Source: Norana najaformis (lineage: Eukaryota > Annelida > Clitellata > Crassiclitellata > Hormogastridae). Taken from it: a DNA stretch of 64,000 bases. Below the pieces are notes generated by a model that saw only the letters and a list, made by a program, of their open reading frames with translations, was not told the origin of the DNA and made no database searches. The position numbers were made by a program, and so were the translations under genes. The stretch lies in the NCBI GenBank assembly GCA_964023275.1, contig OZ029913.1, positions 48,425,976-48,489,975 on the forward strand. Direction: 5' to 3'. Every line of letters starts with the position of its first letter. Within the stretch, counting starts at the first letter, position 1. Positions 49,618 to 60,255 of this stretch are shown one piece after another.

Positions 49618-50136
49618 TCACCGTACCAATTTGGCAGACTTCGACATAGATTCAGTTAAATAAGTGAGTGGGTTATGGGCCGTGTATACATTAATTTTGG
49701 ATCCAATAACAATTTCTTTCAATTTGTTCAATGCCCAAACTATGGCATAAGCCTCCTTCTCAACAGTAGCCCATCGTTTTTGGGTATCCGTTAACTTTTG
49801 ACTGATAAAAGAAACAGGGCGTGGAATTCCCTCACAGTCTACTTGTGTCAGAACAGCCCCTACAGCAAAATCACTACTATCACAAAATAAACTAAACGGT
49901 TTCCCAACCTCAAACACATGCAAAACCACATTGCAACGTATCCTATCCTTAATTAAATCAAATGCTTGTTGATGTTTATCAGTCCATACAATTTTATCCG
50001 GCATCTCTTTACATGTTAAATCAGTTAATGGTTTCGCTAACTTTGCAAAATCCATAATGAATTGTCTGTAATACCCAAAAAATTCTAACATTTGTTTTAC
50101 TTGCTTCTTACTTTCAGGTGGTTTCAAATTAACCAA
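49618..50136 (-). CDS. Gmr1-like element: RT thumb and RNase H
   Basis: 172 codons: MVNLKPPESKKQVKQMLEFF and YYRQFIMDFAKLAKPL (connection), FSLFCDSSDFAVGAVLTQ (first RNase H Asp), SFISQKLTDTQKRWATVEKE (Glu region) and NVYTAHNPLTYLTE. The Asp expected in the usual YTDHNPL is Ala here, which would impair activity. Ends ~200 bases before the LTR. Confidence 0.85.
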   Translation of the reverse strand: MVNLKPPESKKQVKQMLEFFGYYRQFIMDFAKLAKPLTDLTCKEMPDKIVWTDKHQQAFDLIKDRIRCNVVLHVFEVGKPFSLFCDSSDFAVGAVLTQVDCEGIPRPVSFISQKLTDTQKRWATVEKEAYAIVWALNKLKEIVIGSKINVYTAHNPLTYLTESMSKSAKLVR

Positions 50137-50453
50137 ACTTTCAATCCTCTTGGATCCATCATTTTCTTGCCAGATCCAATTACATGTCCAATAAATTTAA
50201 CTTCGCTTTTAGCAAAAATGCATTTCTTTACATTCAAAGTAATATCATTTTCCCTCATACGTTTCAAAAATGCCTCTAAGTGTTTCAAATGTAGACCCCA
50301 GTCCTGGGAATGAACCGCAATGTCATCCACATAAGACTCTGAAAATTCACGTATAGGCTGTAAAACCATGTTAATGGCCTTGACAAATGTTCTCCCAGAA
50401 TTTACCATACCAAATGGGACTCTGGTAAACTCGTACAGTCCATTGTGGGTCAC
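50124..50453 (-). CDS. Gmr1-like element: reverse transcriptase palm
   Basis: FTRVPFGMVNSGRTFVKAIN (motif B), SESYVDDIAVHSQDW (catalytic YVDD intact) and FAKSEVKFIGHVIG. It continues the fingers encoded at the end of 50508-51935 after a short interrupted stretch (50454-50507). Confidence 0.88.
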   Translation of the reverse strand: MTHNGLYEFTRVPFGMVNSGRTFVKAINMVLQPIREFSESYVDDIAVHSQDWGLHLKHLEAFLKRMRENDITLNVKKCIFAKSEVKFIGHVIGSGKKMMDPRGLKVWLI

Positions 50454-50507
50454 AAACGCCGTTTTCCACTGATCCTCTTCTTTTACTGGACAAGTTCAAT
50501 ATGCGCT

Positions 50508-51935
50508 TCAACAGTCCAAAATTGAAATGACGTTGGATTTTCCAACCTGATTCAAAACATCACTGACGATCGGCATGGGATATTTACAGTCCACGGTAAA
50601 CGAGTTGATATATCTGTAATCGCATGCAAGTCTCAACGAACCATCTTTCTTTTTCACGATGACTAATGGACTTGCCATTCTACTCGATGAAGGTTTGATG
50701 ATCTTGTTTTTTAACATTTCGGTGATCTGTTTATCTACCTGTTCCCGATAAATGACAGGAATTCGATAAGCCATAAATTCTTTTTCTTTGAATTCTGGTT
50801 TCAGGATAATCTCATGTTCCACGATAGTACATAAACCTGGTCTGTCAGAGAAACGATCTGCATACTTATTTAAAAGGTCTATCAGCTGTTTTTGTTGACT
50901 TGGTGTCAAATAAGCAATTTGCTCATAATCCAACTCAATCGGTTTCCCATCTTTCTCTTTCTTTTCGGTACCCTGTGGCAATTCAACTACCGTTCCAAAA
51001 TCTTCGTCTTCCTCCACAATCAGACCACAACTTAGTGTTCTTGTTACATACTTTCGCATTTTGTTTGCATGTATCACTCTTCGACTGTCACCTCCCATGT
51101 CAACTAAATAAGAATCTTTTGATCTTCTTTGTAACACAACACATGGGCCGTGCCATCTGGATAATAATTTATTCGTTGACGTCGGATACAGGACTATCAC
51201 CTTCTCTCCAATTTCAAATTCTTTCTCTTTTGCTCTTCGGTTGTACTGTTCGGTATATTGACGCTGTTTTCTTTCTGCGAAACCTTCTGCATATGCCATC
51301 GCTCTTTCCATATTTTCCTTCGTTTCTTTCAGATATTTTATCGGTTGAACGCCAATGTGAGGTGGTAAGTTAATTTCTTTCGACCAACTTTCTTTTAGAA
51401 TTGTTAAAGGTCCTCTTGGATGTTTTCCATACACTAACAAATACGGCGCTACTCCTGTCGTTGCATTAGGAACTTCTCTTAACGCCCAAACTGTGAATGG
51501 TATAATCTTATGCCATTGACGTGGATTATCAATAATCACATGATGTATCATCATTTTAAACGTTTGATTCCATCTTTCAACTAATCCTGCTGCTTCTGGG
51601 TGTCCAGGCGTATCGAATCTTGGACTACATCCCATCATTTTAAGAAATTCTCTCGTTAAATTGGCTGTGAAGTTCGTTCCTTGATCGCTGGTAATTACTG
51701 ACGGAACTCCCACATCAATGAACATTTGCATTAATGCTTCACATACTGCTTTTGCTGACAACGATTTCATCAGATATATCATAGGCCACCTTGTACATGA
51801 ATCGACGATACATAGACAATACTTGTGTCCCGCTGCAGAAGCTGGTTCTATGGGACCAACAACATCCATAGTCATCCTTCGGAAAGGAATTTCTTCCCTA
51901 GGTATAGGATTAATTGGTACCCTATCCATCACCAA
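50508..51935 (-). CDS. Gmr1-like element: integrase core followed by reverse-transcriptase fingers
   Basis: 475 codons. Integrase: MTMDVVGPIEP (first Asp), ITSDQGTNFTANL (second Asp), PGHPEAAGLVERWNQTFK (Glu), then a chromo/SH3-like segment (EIGEKVIVLYPTSTNKLLSR). In the same frame, the reverse-transcriptase N-terminus follows: RIPVIYREQVDKQITEMLKN, SPLVIVKKKDGSLRLACDY, NVISILDC (start of motif A). This order is the reverse of ordinary Gypsy elements and matches the Gmr1 clade. Confidence 0.92.
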   Translation of the reverse strand: MVMDRVPINPIPREEIPFRRMTMDVVGPIEPASAAGHKYCLCIVDSCTRWPMIYLMKSLSAKAVCEALMQMFIDVGVPSVITSDQGTNFTANLTREFLKMMGCSPRFDTPGHPEAAGLVERWNQTFKMMIHHVIIDNPRQWHKIIPFTVWALREVPNATTGVAPYLLVYGKHPRGPLTILKESWSKEINLPPHIGVQPIKYLKETKENMERAMAYAEGFAERKQRQYTEQYNRRAKEKEFEIGEKVIVLYPTSTNKLLSRWHGPCVVLQRRSKDSYLVDMGGDSRRVIHANKMRKYVTRTLSCGLIVEEDEDFGTVVELPQGTEKKEKDGKPIELDYEQIAYLTPSQQKQLIDLLNKYADRFSDRPGLCTIVEHEIILKPEFKEKEFMAYRIPVIYREQVDKQITEMLKNKIIKPSSSRMASPLVIVKKKDGSLRLACDYRYINSFTVDCKYPMPIVSDVLNQVGKSNVISILDC

Positions 51936-51938
51936 GTT

Positions 51939-52280
51939 TCACGATTTCAGTTGGCAATTTTCGCAGGACTTGCAATATTTCTCAACATCTCTTCGCATTT
52001 TTGGCCATACAAATGATAACTTGATTCGTTCTCTTGTCTTTTCATCTCCAACATGTCCACCAAATACAGATTCATGCGCCAGTTCCAACACTTGCAATCT
52101 TCTTTCTTTGGGCAACACGAGTTGGTATATCACTTGATCCAACATCTTATACATTTTATAAAGTAACCCGTTTACTACACAAAAGTCAGAACCTTTGTTT
52201 CTCGCCATCTTCCACCAAGATACTAATGATTCATCTTCTCGTTGTTGTTTTTCAAACTTTGTCGCATCTGCCATCTGCAT
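51939..52280 (-). CDS. Gmr1-like element: integrase zinc-binding (H2C2) domain
   Basis: 113 codons with HESVFGGHVGDEKTRERI and YCKSCENCQLKS, the His-His-Cys-Cys integrase N-terminal domain. It is in the same frame as the core that follows; only a single TGA at 51939-51941 separates them. Confidence 0.85.
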   Translation of the reverse strand: MQMADATKFEKQQREDESLVSWWKMARNKGSDFCVVNGLLYKMYKMLDQVIYQLVLPKERRLQVLELAHESVFGGHVGDEKTRERIKLSFVWPKMRRDVEKYCKSCENCQLKS

Positions 52281-52411
52281 TTGTTGTTCATCACTTCTGT
52301 CTTCTTCTCGAAATAATTATCTTATTTCCAAATCACCTTCGGTCCACTCTTTTGTTTCAGTCTCTTCTTCGTTCTCGCCTCTCCTACTGTCTTTCTCCTC
52401 TCCTTTCCTTG

Positions 52412-53719
52412 TCACCTCTTTCTGCTGTATAATTCCTTTGCGTCCTTTTCGGTTTCATTATTATCTACTTTTTCAGTTTCCTGCTCCAATTCACCCACTT
52501 CCACTTCATTTCTTTTAATTTGCATTCTTGTCACCACGTTTACTTGCATTTCACCTTTTATCATATTCATCTGTGGTACAGCTCTCAATTCTTCAATCAT
52601 CGTAGGATGCAGTAACAATCTTTCCTTGCTACTCATTTTTTCCAAACTTGCACCTATCAGCGTGACATAAGGCGTAATCGAGTATTGACTCTGTGAAAAC
52701 CCATCTGTTTCTTCATTATTGTTGTATATTCTCATCTGCATTTTCACCAATTTAGCAGGGATAGCATCTCCTGCTACACACTGAATTTGTACATTTCCGA
52801 CCTCTTCAACTTTCATGCCCTCCAGTACTTCGTTGCTAATCACTGGGATCTCTGTTCCTGAGTCGATTAATGCTTTGATTTTCCTTGGTACTCCATCCAT
52901 ACCACACATTTCCACATCTATATACTGCAATGCTGCTTTCTTAATCACCGTTGACATCCTGTCTTTCCTTGTAATGTTTTCATGACTCTCCGAACCCATT
53001 AATTCTTCCTTTTGTAGTTCCACTTTCATGATAGTTTTTACTTCTTTCTTCTCTTCAACTTCTCCTTTTGACATAATATAACCTCCTTTTACAAGTGGAT
53101 GTGATATGCTCTGTAGATTATCGGGCATATGCATCACTTTAATTCGATTAACTTGTGCATTATCTGCATTATTCTCACCACCATCTATCTGAGTCTCGTC
53201 AATCACTTGCATCTGATTCACTTTTGGATTTCCTGTATTCCTTGCATAATTGCTATTCGTACTCGTAAGTGTACAATTTTTGATCAAATGTTTACCGGAT
53301 CCACATCCGTGACATCGTTTCATCTCACTTCTCTGCTCATTACCGCTTGTTCTTCTGAAAAGACCACTTGCATCTCTTCTGACAAAATTCTGTGACGACC
53401 TGTTGTAAGTCTGTCCATACTTAACTGGTTCTTTTTGTTCCGTACCCACTGGAAAATTTGTTCTGGTCTCTTTTTTAAACTGGTTGTCAAACCCTTGACC
53501 CCCGGTCTCTTTAATTCCTCTCCATTTCTCCGTCGGACTTTGGTTGCTTCCCCAACGTTCATAGTTATTCTTGTTCCACACACCTGTACCAATCCGGTTA
53601 TTTACATGCATATCAGCTAAATCCGCCACTACACTAGATTCAAAACATTCAACTCCCTCTTTCGACAAAACAAAATGCATTGTACCTGGTGGTAAAGTCT
53701 CTTTTAGCTTATCTGCCAC
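52412..53719 (-). CDS. Gmr1-like element: gag C-terminus, zinc knuckle and protease
   Basis: 435 codons. CHGCGSGKHLIKNC near the middle is a CCHC zinc knuckle. Residues further on carry the aspartic-protease signature IKALIDSGTEIPVIS. A frame change separates it from the upstream gag frame (53878-54252). Confidence 0.85.
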   Translation of the reverse strand: MADKLKETLPPGTMHFVLSKEGVECFESSVVADLADMHVNNRIGTGVWNKNNYERWGSNQSPTEKWRGIKETGGQGFDNQFKKETRTNFPVGTEQKEPVKYGQTYNRSSQNFVRRDASGLFRRTSGNEQRSEMKRCHGCGSGKHLIKNCTLTSTNSNYARNTGNPKVNQMQVIDETQIDGGENNADNAQVNRIKVMHMPDNLQSISHPLVKGGYIMSKGEVEEKKEVKTIMKVELQKEELMGSESHENITRKDRMSTVIKKAALQYIDVEMCGMDGVPRKIKALIDSGTEIPVISNEVLEGMKVEEVGNVQIQCVAGDAIPAKLVKMQMRIYNNNEETDGFSQSQYSITPYVTLIGASLEKMSSKERLLLHPTMIEELRAVPQMNMIKGEMQVNVVTRMQIKRNEVEVGELEQETEKVDNNETEKDAKELYSRKR

Positions 53720-53877
53720 AACAGATCAAATAACTTATCGTAGTCTTTCTCCACCTTCCTACTCCTGACGTAATAGTTTAGCAAATTCTTCAGCCTAGCT
53801 GTAAACATCGTGTACGTTTCTCCTGCCATCTTTTTAGCATCTATAAATCGAGACCTGTACTCTCTCTTGGCGTTAGT

Positions 53878-54972
53878 TTAAATTCTTTCAACAAATGATC
53901 TTTGACCTTTTTTGTAATCTTCCATATCCGCATATGATAATCTATTCAAAACAGTACGGGCTTTTAACGTCATCATTGGCAACAACAACTTTACCCAATA
54001 TCTTTCATCGACCTCAAAACTGTTAAACGCGTTCTCCACGGTCTCAAAATATAATGGCACTTCCATCATGTCAAAGGGCATGCTCGGCAAAACGTGCCTC
54101 ATGGCATCTCCTATCTTCTTGACCTTCGCTAACAACGTTTCACTTTCTTGCTGTTTCTTTTCTAATAACTCTGTCTGCCTCTTGCGCTCTTCCCGTTCCT
54201 CAGCCAATTCCTTCAGATGCGCCTCTTTCAGTGTCCTTTTCTTTTGTTCCATTTCTATGCGTTATTGCCTGTCCACTTCTGCCCGTTCCATAGATTCCTT
54301 CTTTAATTTCAAATCTTCTTGTCTGGCTTGTTCCTCCCGTTCTCTTTCTAACATACGTTCCACTTCTCTTGTTGATTCTCTTTCTCTTAGTTCTTCCATG
54401 TGTTGGAGACGCTCTAATCGCTCTCTTTTCCTATTCTCTTCTATCTCCATCTGTTGTTCCATTCTCCTCCGTTCGGCCTCTTCTCGATCTTTTCGTGCTT
54501 GTTCCATTTGAAACTCAAACTTTTGTCTTTTCAATTCCATTTCCTCTTTGCGAACCTTTTCTGCTTTCTCTTCTTTCTCCCTTTGCAACTCCAATTCCGC
54601 TTTGCGAGCCTGTTCTATTCTTTCCAACTCCGCTTTGCGAACCTTTTCTACTTTCTCTTCTTTCTCCCTTTGCAACTCCAGTTCCTCCTTCCTTCGTTTC
54701 TCTTCTCTCTCTTCTCTCATTATCATCCACTGCAGAAATACTTCCATAGACATCGGTGCCGGTGTTTTCTCGACTGCTTTTTCTACAATGCCACCTACTG
54801 CTCCTTCTTCAGTTTCTTCTTTTAGCCATACTTCAGCTGTCTCCATCAAAGCCTCGCGTGTCATGTCCTTCGTCTGTTTCTCCTTATATCCCGCTTTCAA
54901 CAACAGTTGCTTTAGCCTATCAGACGACATTTTCTTTATATCACTCTGCTTTTCCGTCGATAGCCGCTCCAT
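53878..54972 (-). pseudogene. Gmr1-like element: gag N-terminal coiled coil
   Basis: Begins MERLSTEKQSDIKKMSSDRL with a SAP-like segment (RLKQLLLKAGYKEKQTKDMT). Then a long Glu/Arg/Lys coiled coil with internal duplication (ELELQREKEEK occurs twice). One in-frame TAA near 54262 interrupts it. The rest (53878-54252) holds the capsid-like domain (VPLYFETVENAFNSFEV...YWVKLLLPMMTLKARTVL). Confidence 0.85.
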
Positions 54973-55254
54973 CTTACTTGTTTACCTCAAGTGATGTTCG
55001 TCTAATAAGTTCACCTTTACGGACAGTGGTTTTGTTTCGTGCCGAACAAATAAGTTTTATACCTGTCCTCAGTTGTTTCTGCGTAGCTTCACCTTCTGTG
55101 CTTCTTCTCGTTCACGTCCACGTCCACGTCCTAGTTTTCTCTCCGGTTGCGAATTCTTCTCTTCGTCTTTATCAACGTTCCTCTTTATATTCTTCGGTTT
55201 CCTCGACTCGTTCTCTCTTCGGTTGGGACTTCGTATCCCACCGCTGCCACCAAA

Positions 55255-55443
55255 TGTGAACTGTTATTTTATTTTCTTTAACACGACAACTCCAATCTTG
55301 CCAGTTACCGACATTTTTATTCTTCTAGACACGTTCTTCTTATACACATGAACACGCCCCCAATCACTGTGCACACATATATACACATCCAGTGTACGCC
55401 CTCATCCCGTCACGCCTCACCGGCTATCAAAACCGTGCTTACA
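55255..55443 (-). repeat. 5' LTR (189 bp)
   Basis: Identical to 49230-49418; TG...CA ends; CTAAG follows at 55444-55448. Confidence 0.95.
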
Positions 55444-55448
55444 CTAAG

Positions 55449-55765
55449 TAAGAAAAGAACAGTTCTTCAGTTCATGGGCAACTCATGAACACAGAAATTT
55501 AAAAGCAGGCCGCCCTTGTTAGTGGGGATCTAAAACCATAAAATTACGAGATTGTGGTTGGAATTCCACTGTATCATCAAGGTCATGAACCATTAAACAC
55601 AGGTCTGTCAACGTCCGCTCACAACGACAACGAAAATAGACATAAAGAAGAATAAATAATAAATTAAACTATTTTACCCGAGGTAAAAATGATCTCTCAG
55701 GAACTAAAAACTAAGATAGGAGTACAGAATGATCTCTGAGAAATCAGGCATCGTCCCAGTAGTTT
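55449..55765. other. 5' side of LINE 3, non-coding
   Basis: Sequence beyond the LTR element that continues the LINE 3 5' region; the LINE boundary is not clear. Confidence 0.4.
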
Positions 55766-56240
55766 TCACAGCCGTCTGAAAATGTGCCTCTGAATGCAAT
55801 GGCGCTGGACACAGATAGAGGGGCGCTGGAAAAGGAAGCGAGCCTCGCGGTCGTCTCCAGCGACTGATGAAATGCGACGCCCCAACTCTGAAAGGAATTC
55901 TGCACCCTCAGCGTTTATTGGACCAATAGTCTCAAAGGCGATGGGAACAAACCTGTGGGTTGTAGGCAGCAGTGCATATTTTGCAGAGTTATGATCTGCT
56001 GCCTCTTCAGCTGCAGAACCTGCTGAAATCGCTGTCTGCGACAAGTAGGAGATGGCACAAGTATGGACCACTGTAGCATCCCAGGTCACATATTTTCCAG
56101 CCGCCTAAGGAACAAGTGTAGCACCATCGGGTCGCTTGCCGTCAGTCCGTAGGAGACCCATTGGCTCCTTCGTGCTTGGAACATCTGCACTCTGGAGTGA
56201 GCGCCATATGATATCGTTTATGGCATAATGGCGAATAAAG
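55766..56240 (-). pseudogene. C-terminal relic of a TE-associated protein
   Basis: The frame 55766-56089 reads MTWDATVVHTCAISYLSQTA, then HRFVPIAFETIGPINAEGAE and a final FLFQRPSICVQRHC. Upstream in-frame remnants ([16 protein letters not shown] near 56120) fit the same family, which I remember as a frequent tail of reverse-transcriptase-bearing repeats in invertebrate genomes. Exact element not identified. Confidence 0.5.
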
Positions 56241-56999
56241 CGTCCATTAGATAATTAAACGTACCTGCCAGCAGAAGAGTAAAGGGCAAACTAGTCACAA
56301 AAATTAAAAAAAATTAAATTAGAAACGATAATTTTGATTAAATCGTCAAATTTATGACAAATCGACAGTAAAATTTAAAGTCGACACATCCGGTAGACTG
56401 CCACCCTGCCTCAAGTTGTAGGAGGGCTTTAGAAGAAAGATGGAAACATTTTAAAAGTATCCAAATGGGACGTATCCAATATGAAGAAAAGCAGGTTCTG
56501 TCTATGCAGATGCGAATTCGTTTGTCAATGATGAACGAGGAAGGCTATTCCACCACGCAGATAGCAAAAAAGCTGGTTGCATTCAGAGTTTAATAGTCAA
56601 GATACTGCATAGCCTAAGTGCTACAGAAGTCCACATATGGGCGCTAAAAGAATAGCATACCTGTCGAGGGAGCCAAAGTGGGAATAACTGGCAGAAAAGG
56701 ATGAGTCTACACGTGTTGTTTGTCTGGGCTGAAACTGCGCGGAAGTGAAGAGATCACGGTTTGACCTGCACGGAGGCAGCCGGAGATTTGTGACTGAATT
56801 CACCGGGGGTTGAATCTTTCGTAGATCATAATTTTCGGTTCGACGGACAAGTAGTGAGTTACGTGGACACGACGAGTTCATCCCTGAAATTACGTCTGGA
56901 GGTTTAGCACGGTCCTGTGTAGGATGACGCTATCAAAATGACTAGACGTGTGCCGCACTACAATGTTCTAATGTGTTTTCCATTCTCATCGCTCACCTG
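56241..56999. other. No gene recognised
   Basis: Only short frames; nothing recognised. Confidence 0.4.
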
Positions 57000-57394
57000 G
57001 CAAAGGCAGTTTTCCCTCTGCTTTTAAGACTGCTCTTGTGACGCCTGTACTAAAAAACCTGATTTTGATAAAGACTATCTGGCTAATTATTGATCTATTT
57101 CCAATCTGAATGATATCTCCAAACTGTTTGAATGCTTATATCTCGTACGTCTTCAGGGGCATATAACATCTCCGAATTTTAGTTCTTTTCAGTTGGCTTA
57201 TCGTACACATCCTTCAACTAAGACTGCTCTTACTGGCACACTTAACAGTATTTTACATTCAATGGATTCCGGCAAAGCATCTCTTCTTATACCTCTTGAC
57301 CTGAGTGCTGCATTTGATATTGTAAATATTTTATACTTTACTATTTTGTTCTCTAGACTCTATCCTCTGGAATTATTGGTTCTGCTCTTCTCTG

Positions 57395-57545
57395 AATGCC
57401 TTACAATACAATACAATACAACTTATATTTATAACGCGCCTTAATAAAACAATGTCTTACTCAAAGGACGCGTTACAACATAATATAATTAGTTATAGTA
57501 CTGAGAGAATAAATGAGTCTTCCCTCAATGATCGTTCTCAGTGAG
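57395..57545 (+). repeat. Short insert in the LINE, ACAATACAATACAA and ATAACGCGCCTT motif
   Basis: Interrupts the palm of the LINE between motifs A and B. It begins with a CAATA repeat and contains CTTATATTTATAACGCGCC and AAAGGACGCGTTACAA, the 'GCGCC...GGCGC' hairpin style common in the 3' ends of some LINE/SINE families. Confidence 0.45.
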
Positions 57546-57955
57546 TGGCAATAAACTCAACTCGCTCTGATCCTGTTGCCCGTCGTTCAGGTGTACCTCA
57601 GGGTTCTGTTCTCAGGCCTCTCTTTTTTTATCTTTATTCGCCCATTTGTCACATGCACGCATTACATAATACAATAGTCCAGCAATTTGCTGATGATACT
57701 GAACTCAACGTCGCTCTTTCTGCAACAGACCCCTCACCTAAAACTGAATGTGAACACCGTCCTTTCTTCACATTAGGTTCTGCTCTAATGATCTTGCAAT
57801 CTACCCTGCTGAAAAATCAGAGTCAATTATTTTTACAACTCAGCGAATGCAGACTTTATCTTCACATTCCTCTGTTGACCTTGCAAGAACCAAAATCCCA
57901 TTATCCAACAAAATTAAAACTCTGTGTGACCATTGACAACTCACTAACTAGGTAT

Positions 57956-58577
57956 CACGGTCGGAGACATCAGCCCGACACAGATTCGACACGGTCATTT
58001 TGAACAGTTGCAGAAGCGCCGACGCGAGACCCGACGGAAGCCAGCGTGGGCAATCAAAACGACCCCCCTGCCGTCAGAGTCAGCACCTCGCCACCTGAGC
58101 TAACGACTAACGGATATTCGCTAATGAAGATAGCGGCATCTGGTCAGACCGCCACGACGAGCTCGGAGGCCAACTGTCGTCGCAATTAAAGGAACGACGA
58201 CGCTTTGAAGGGACCGATTAAGACGGCCGTCGCAGAAACAATCAGCATTCTCCACGCGCGGCCAGATCTGAACGAAACATATATAAGGTCTGAGCCGAAC
58301 GTGGTTCAGGATTTGATTGATCGATCTCTACGAGGACAGCAATTCCATCGCTGAAGGCTGCCGTTCCAGATTGATGCTGTTAAACTATCCATCGCGGTTG
58401 AACTCCTGTTCGATAGTGCAGAAGATAGACTCTTTTCGTTGTACAGGCAGTTGTATGAAACAAATTTTATAAAACGCCCTTCACAGTTCGAGAGTTGTAT
58501 ATGTCTAACAGAAGCGGTATTGTCTAACGAAGTCACAGTGAAGCAGGGTTGTGGCACTAGGACTGCACAGTACACAC
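57956..58577 (+). repeat. Probable solo LTR inserted in the LINE
   Basis: 622 bp flanked by GTAT on both sides (57952-57955 and 58578-58581). The LINE coding sequence stops before it and resumes after it. Contains a TATA-like CATATATAAGG at 58279 and a GC-rich 5' half. It ends CAGTACACAC; the terminal bases do not give a clean TG...CA, so class is uncertain. Confidence 0.5.
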
Positions 58578-59235
58578 GTATCTTCGATTTGCAGGCAGGT
58601 CTTTTTCTACCGCATCAAGGTATTTCGTCACATCAGGCACCTGACTGATGACATGGCTAAAACAGTGGCTTGTGCACTTGTTAGTTCTTGATTAGACAAG
58701 GCAAACGCAGTGTTACGCGGTATATCATCTTTGAATGTAAACAAGCTCCAGATGATTCAAAACTCTCTTTATAGCGTTGTTACACGTTCTTCATCTTCAT
58801 CAAATGCATCAGATCGCCTTTGAACTTCACTGGCTTCTTGCTGAATGATTTAAGTCTAAAATTTCATGCTTGATCTTTAAAGCTCAGAACACTGGCCTTC
58901 CATCATAGCTTAATACTTTGCTGACTCTATATCGCCCTCCTTGATTCTTGTTTTCTTCTGATACTGGTGTTATGCAAGAACCTAGGTTCAGGACAAATGC
59001 AGGATTACGTGCACTTAGCTGCTGTGCTCCTTGCATTTGGAATCGTCTACCACAAAAGCCCCGACTTGCAAACTAGCTATCATCTTTTAAATCACTTGTT
59101 AAGACTTACTACTCTACCCCTGGGTTTTGCATGATCCACCTTGGCACCTAGTGAACATAAATCCACGCCTCAAATTCAGATGTACTGACATTGCGCGCGT
59201 TATGTGCTTTAGTACATAAACAGATAAATAGATAA

Positions 59236-60255
59236 ATACAACGTACAGGCGTCTACGGATGAAGTTTTCTTAGTGCGGTGGTACACTCAAACTAATGTAT
59301 GTATCTGCAAGAATGCGGTATCGAGCAGAGGGATATTTGGTTAGTGCAAGAGAAATAATATTGTACAAAGACTGCTTGTCAATATAGCACAACGATTGCT
59401 TATTTAGGCTTAGTTTGTTCGCATGTGCACTTGCGGCGCTTGAGGGGTGTGTATCATTGCTCGCTGGGCAGAGTTTGATTGTTTGCAGCCTGCCCAGGTG
59501 AAGGCTAAGGCGGAAATGCGCACTTGTTAACTGTGAGGAAGGGGTAGAGCTGACCTACGGCTCGCTTCATGATTTGCTGACACCTGTATAGCGTACATAC
59601 GGAGGCAGCTATTTCTCATTTCTCATTTCTCTCCTTTTAATTAACTGCATACATTGTTGCATTAGTTTACGGCGTACGTTAGCAGACATATCTAGACAAA
59701 GAGTCTAAGATTTTAATTAAGTCTGTAAGGTCGATTTTGAAGAAATGCTGATTGTCAGAGATTACTGTTCAGCTGAGAAAAAGCATCGCACTGTTAGTAA
59801 ACGAAGTTTAGTTTCGACACTAAAGAAAGAGAAAGAAAAGAGAACTTGGTCTTCAATTGTGAATAAAGGGCGAACTTTGAGCACTTCTTAAACTAGGAGT
59901 CACAGAGTAAGTTAACTGTGCTAAGTCCAAGGTAGGCATTGCAAGACGATTTATGCACAGTAGTCAGCACACACCTGAGCTCAGTAGTTTGCCAACCACT
60001 TGGACGCGTTACCATTTGTCAACCAGTATGTAGAAATTGTTACCATTTTCTTTGTTGTAAAGATATTATACAGTTAATCGGCGTTACAATATCTAAGAAA
60101 TAAGCTCAAACAGATGTTTCATGATATCCAGGCTAGTCCAATTCAGAAACCTAAAGGCTAAGGCAGTCACTATGCAAATCTAAAGAGATTCGAATACAAT
60201 TATAAGAAGGGTTTTTTAGTGATAATAGGAAGAAAGAGACTGGATCTGTGGCTGA
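59236..60255. other. No gene recognised
   Basis: Non-coding by eye; probably includes the 5' non-coding part of the Tc1-like relic. Confidence 0.35.

Larger units (their letters stand above)
49230..55443 (-). mobile_element. Complete Gypsy-class LTR retrotransposon with integrase before RT (Gmr1-like)
   Basis: 6,214 bp, with identical 189-bp LTRs and a 5-bp duplication. Minus-strand order: LTR, primer-binding-like TGGTGGCAGCGGTGGGA right after the LTR, coiled-coil gag, zinc knuckle, protease, integrase (H2C2 plus core), reverse transcriptase, RNase H, LTR. Integrase and reverse transcriptase share one open frame (50508-51935), so the order is intrinsic. Inserted into the 5' region of LINE 3. 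Confidence 0.95.
57000..59235 (+). mobile_element. Decayed CR1/L2-like LINE, split by two insertions
   Basis: Reverse-transcriptase remains: fingers near 57000-57130, AYRTHPSTKTALT and LIPLDLSAAFDIVN (motif A, 57193-57330), GVPQGSVLRPLFFYLYS (motif B) and QQFADDTELNVAL (motif C) in 57545-58003. The C-terminal domain resumes near 58585 (FRHIRHLTDDMAKTV) and runs, frame-broken, to about 59150. The 3' end has an AGATAAAT-type tail near 59222-59236. A foreign piece sits at ~57400-57545 and a probable LTR at 57956-58577. Confidence 0.8.

Noticed and set aside
54369-55351. Plus-strand Phe/Ser/Leu-rich frames
   Set aside because: Antisense of the Glu/Arg coiled-coil gag; hydrophobic composition is a complement artefact.
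49230-55443. Assembly chimera of two elements to explain integrase before RT
   Set aside because: Both domains are in one open frame and the element has identical LTRs with a perfect duplication.
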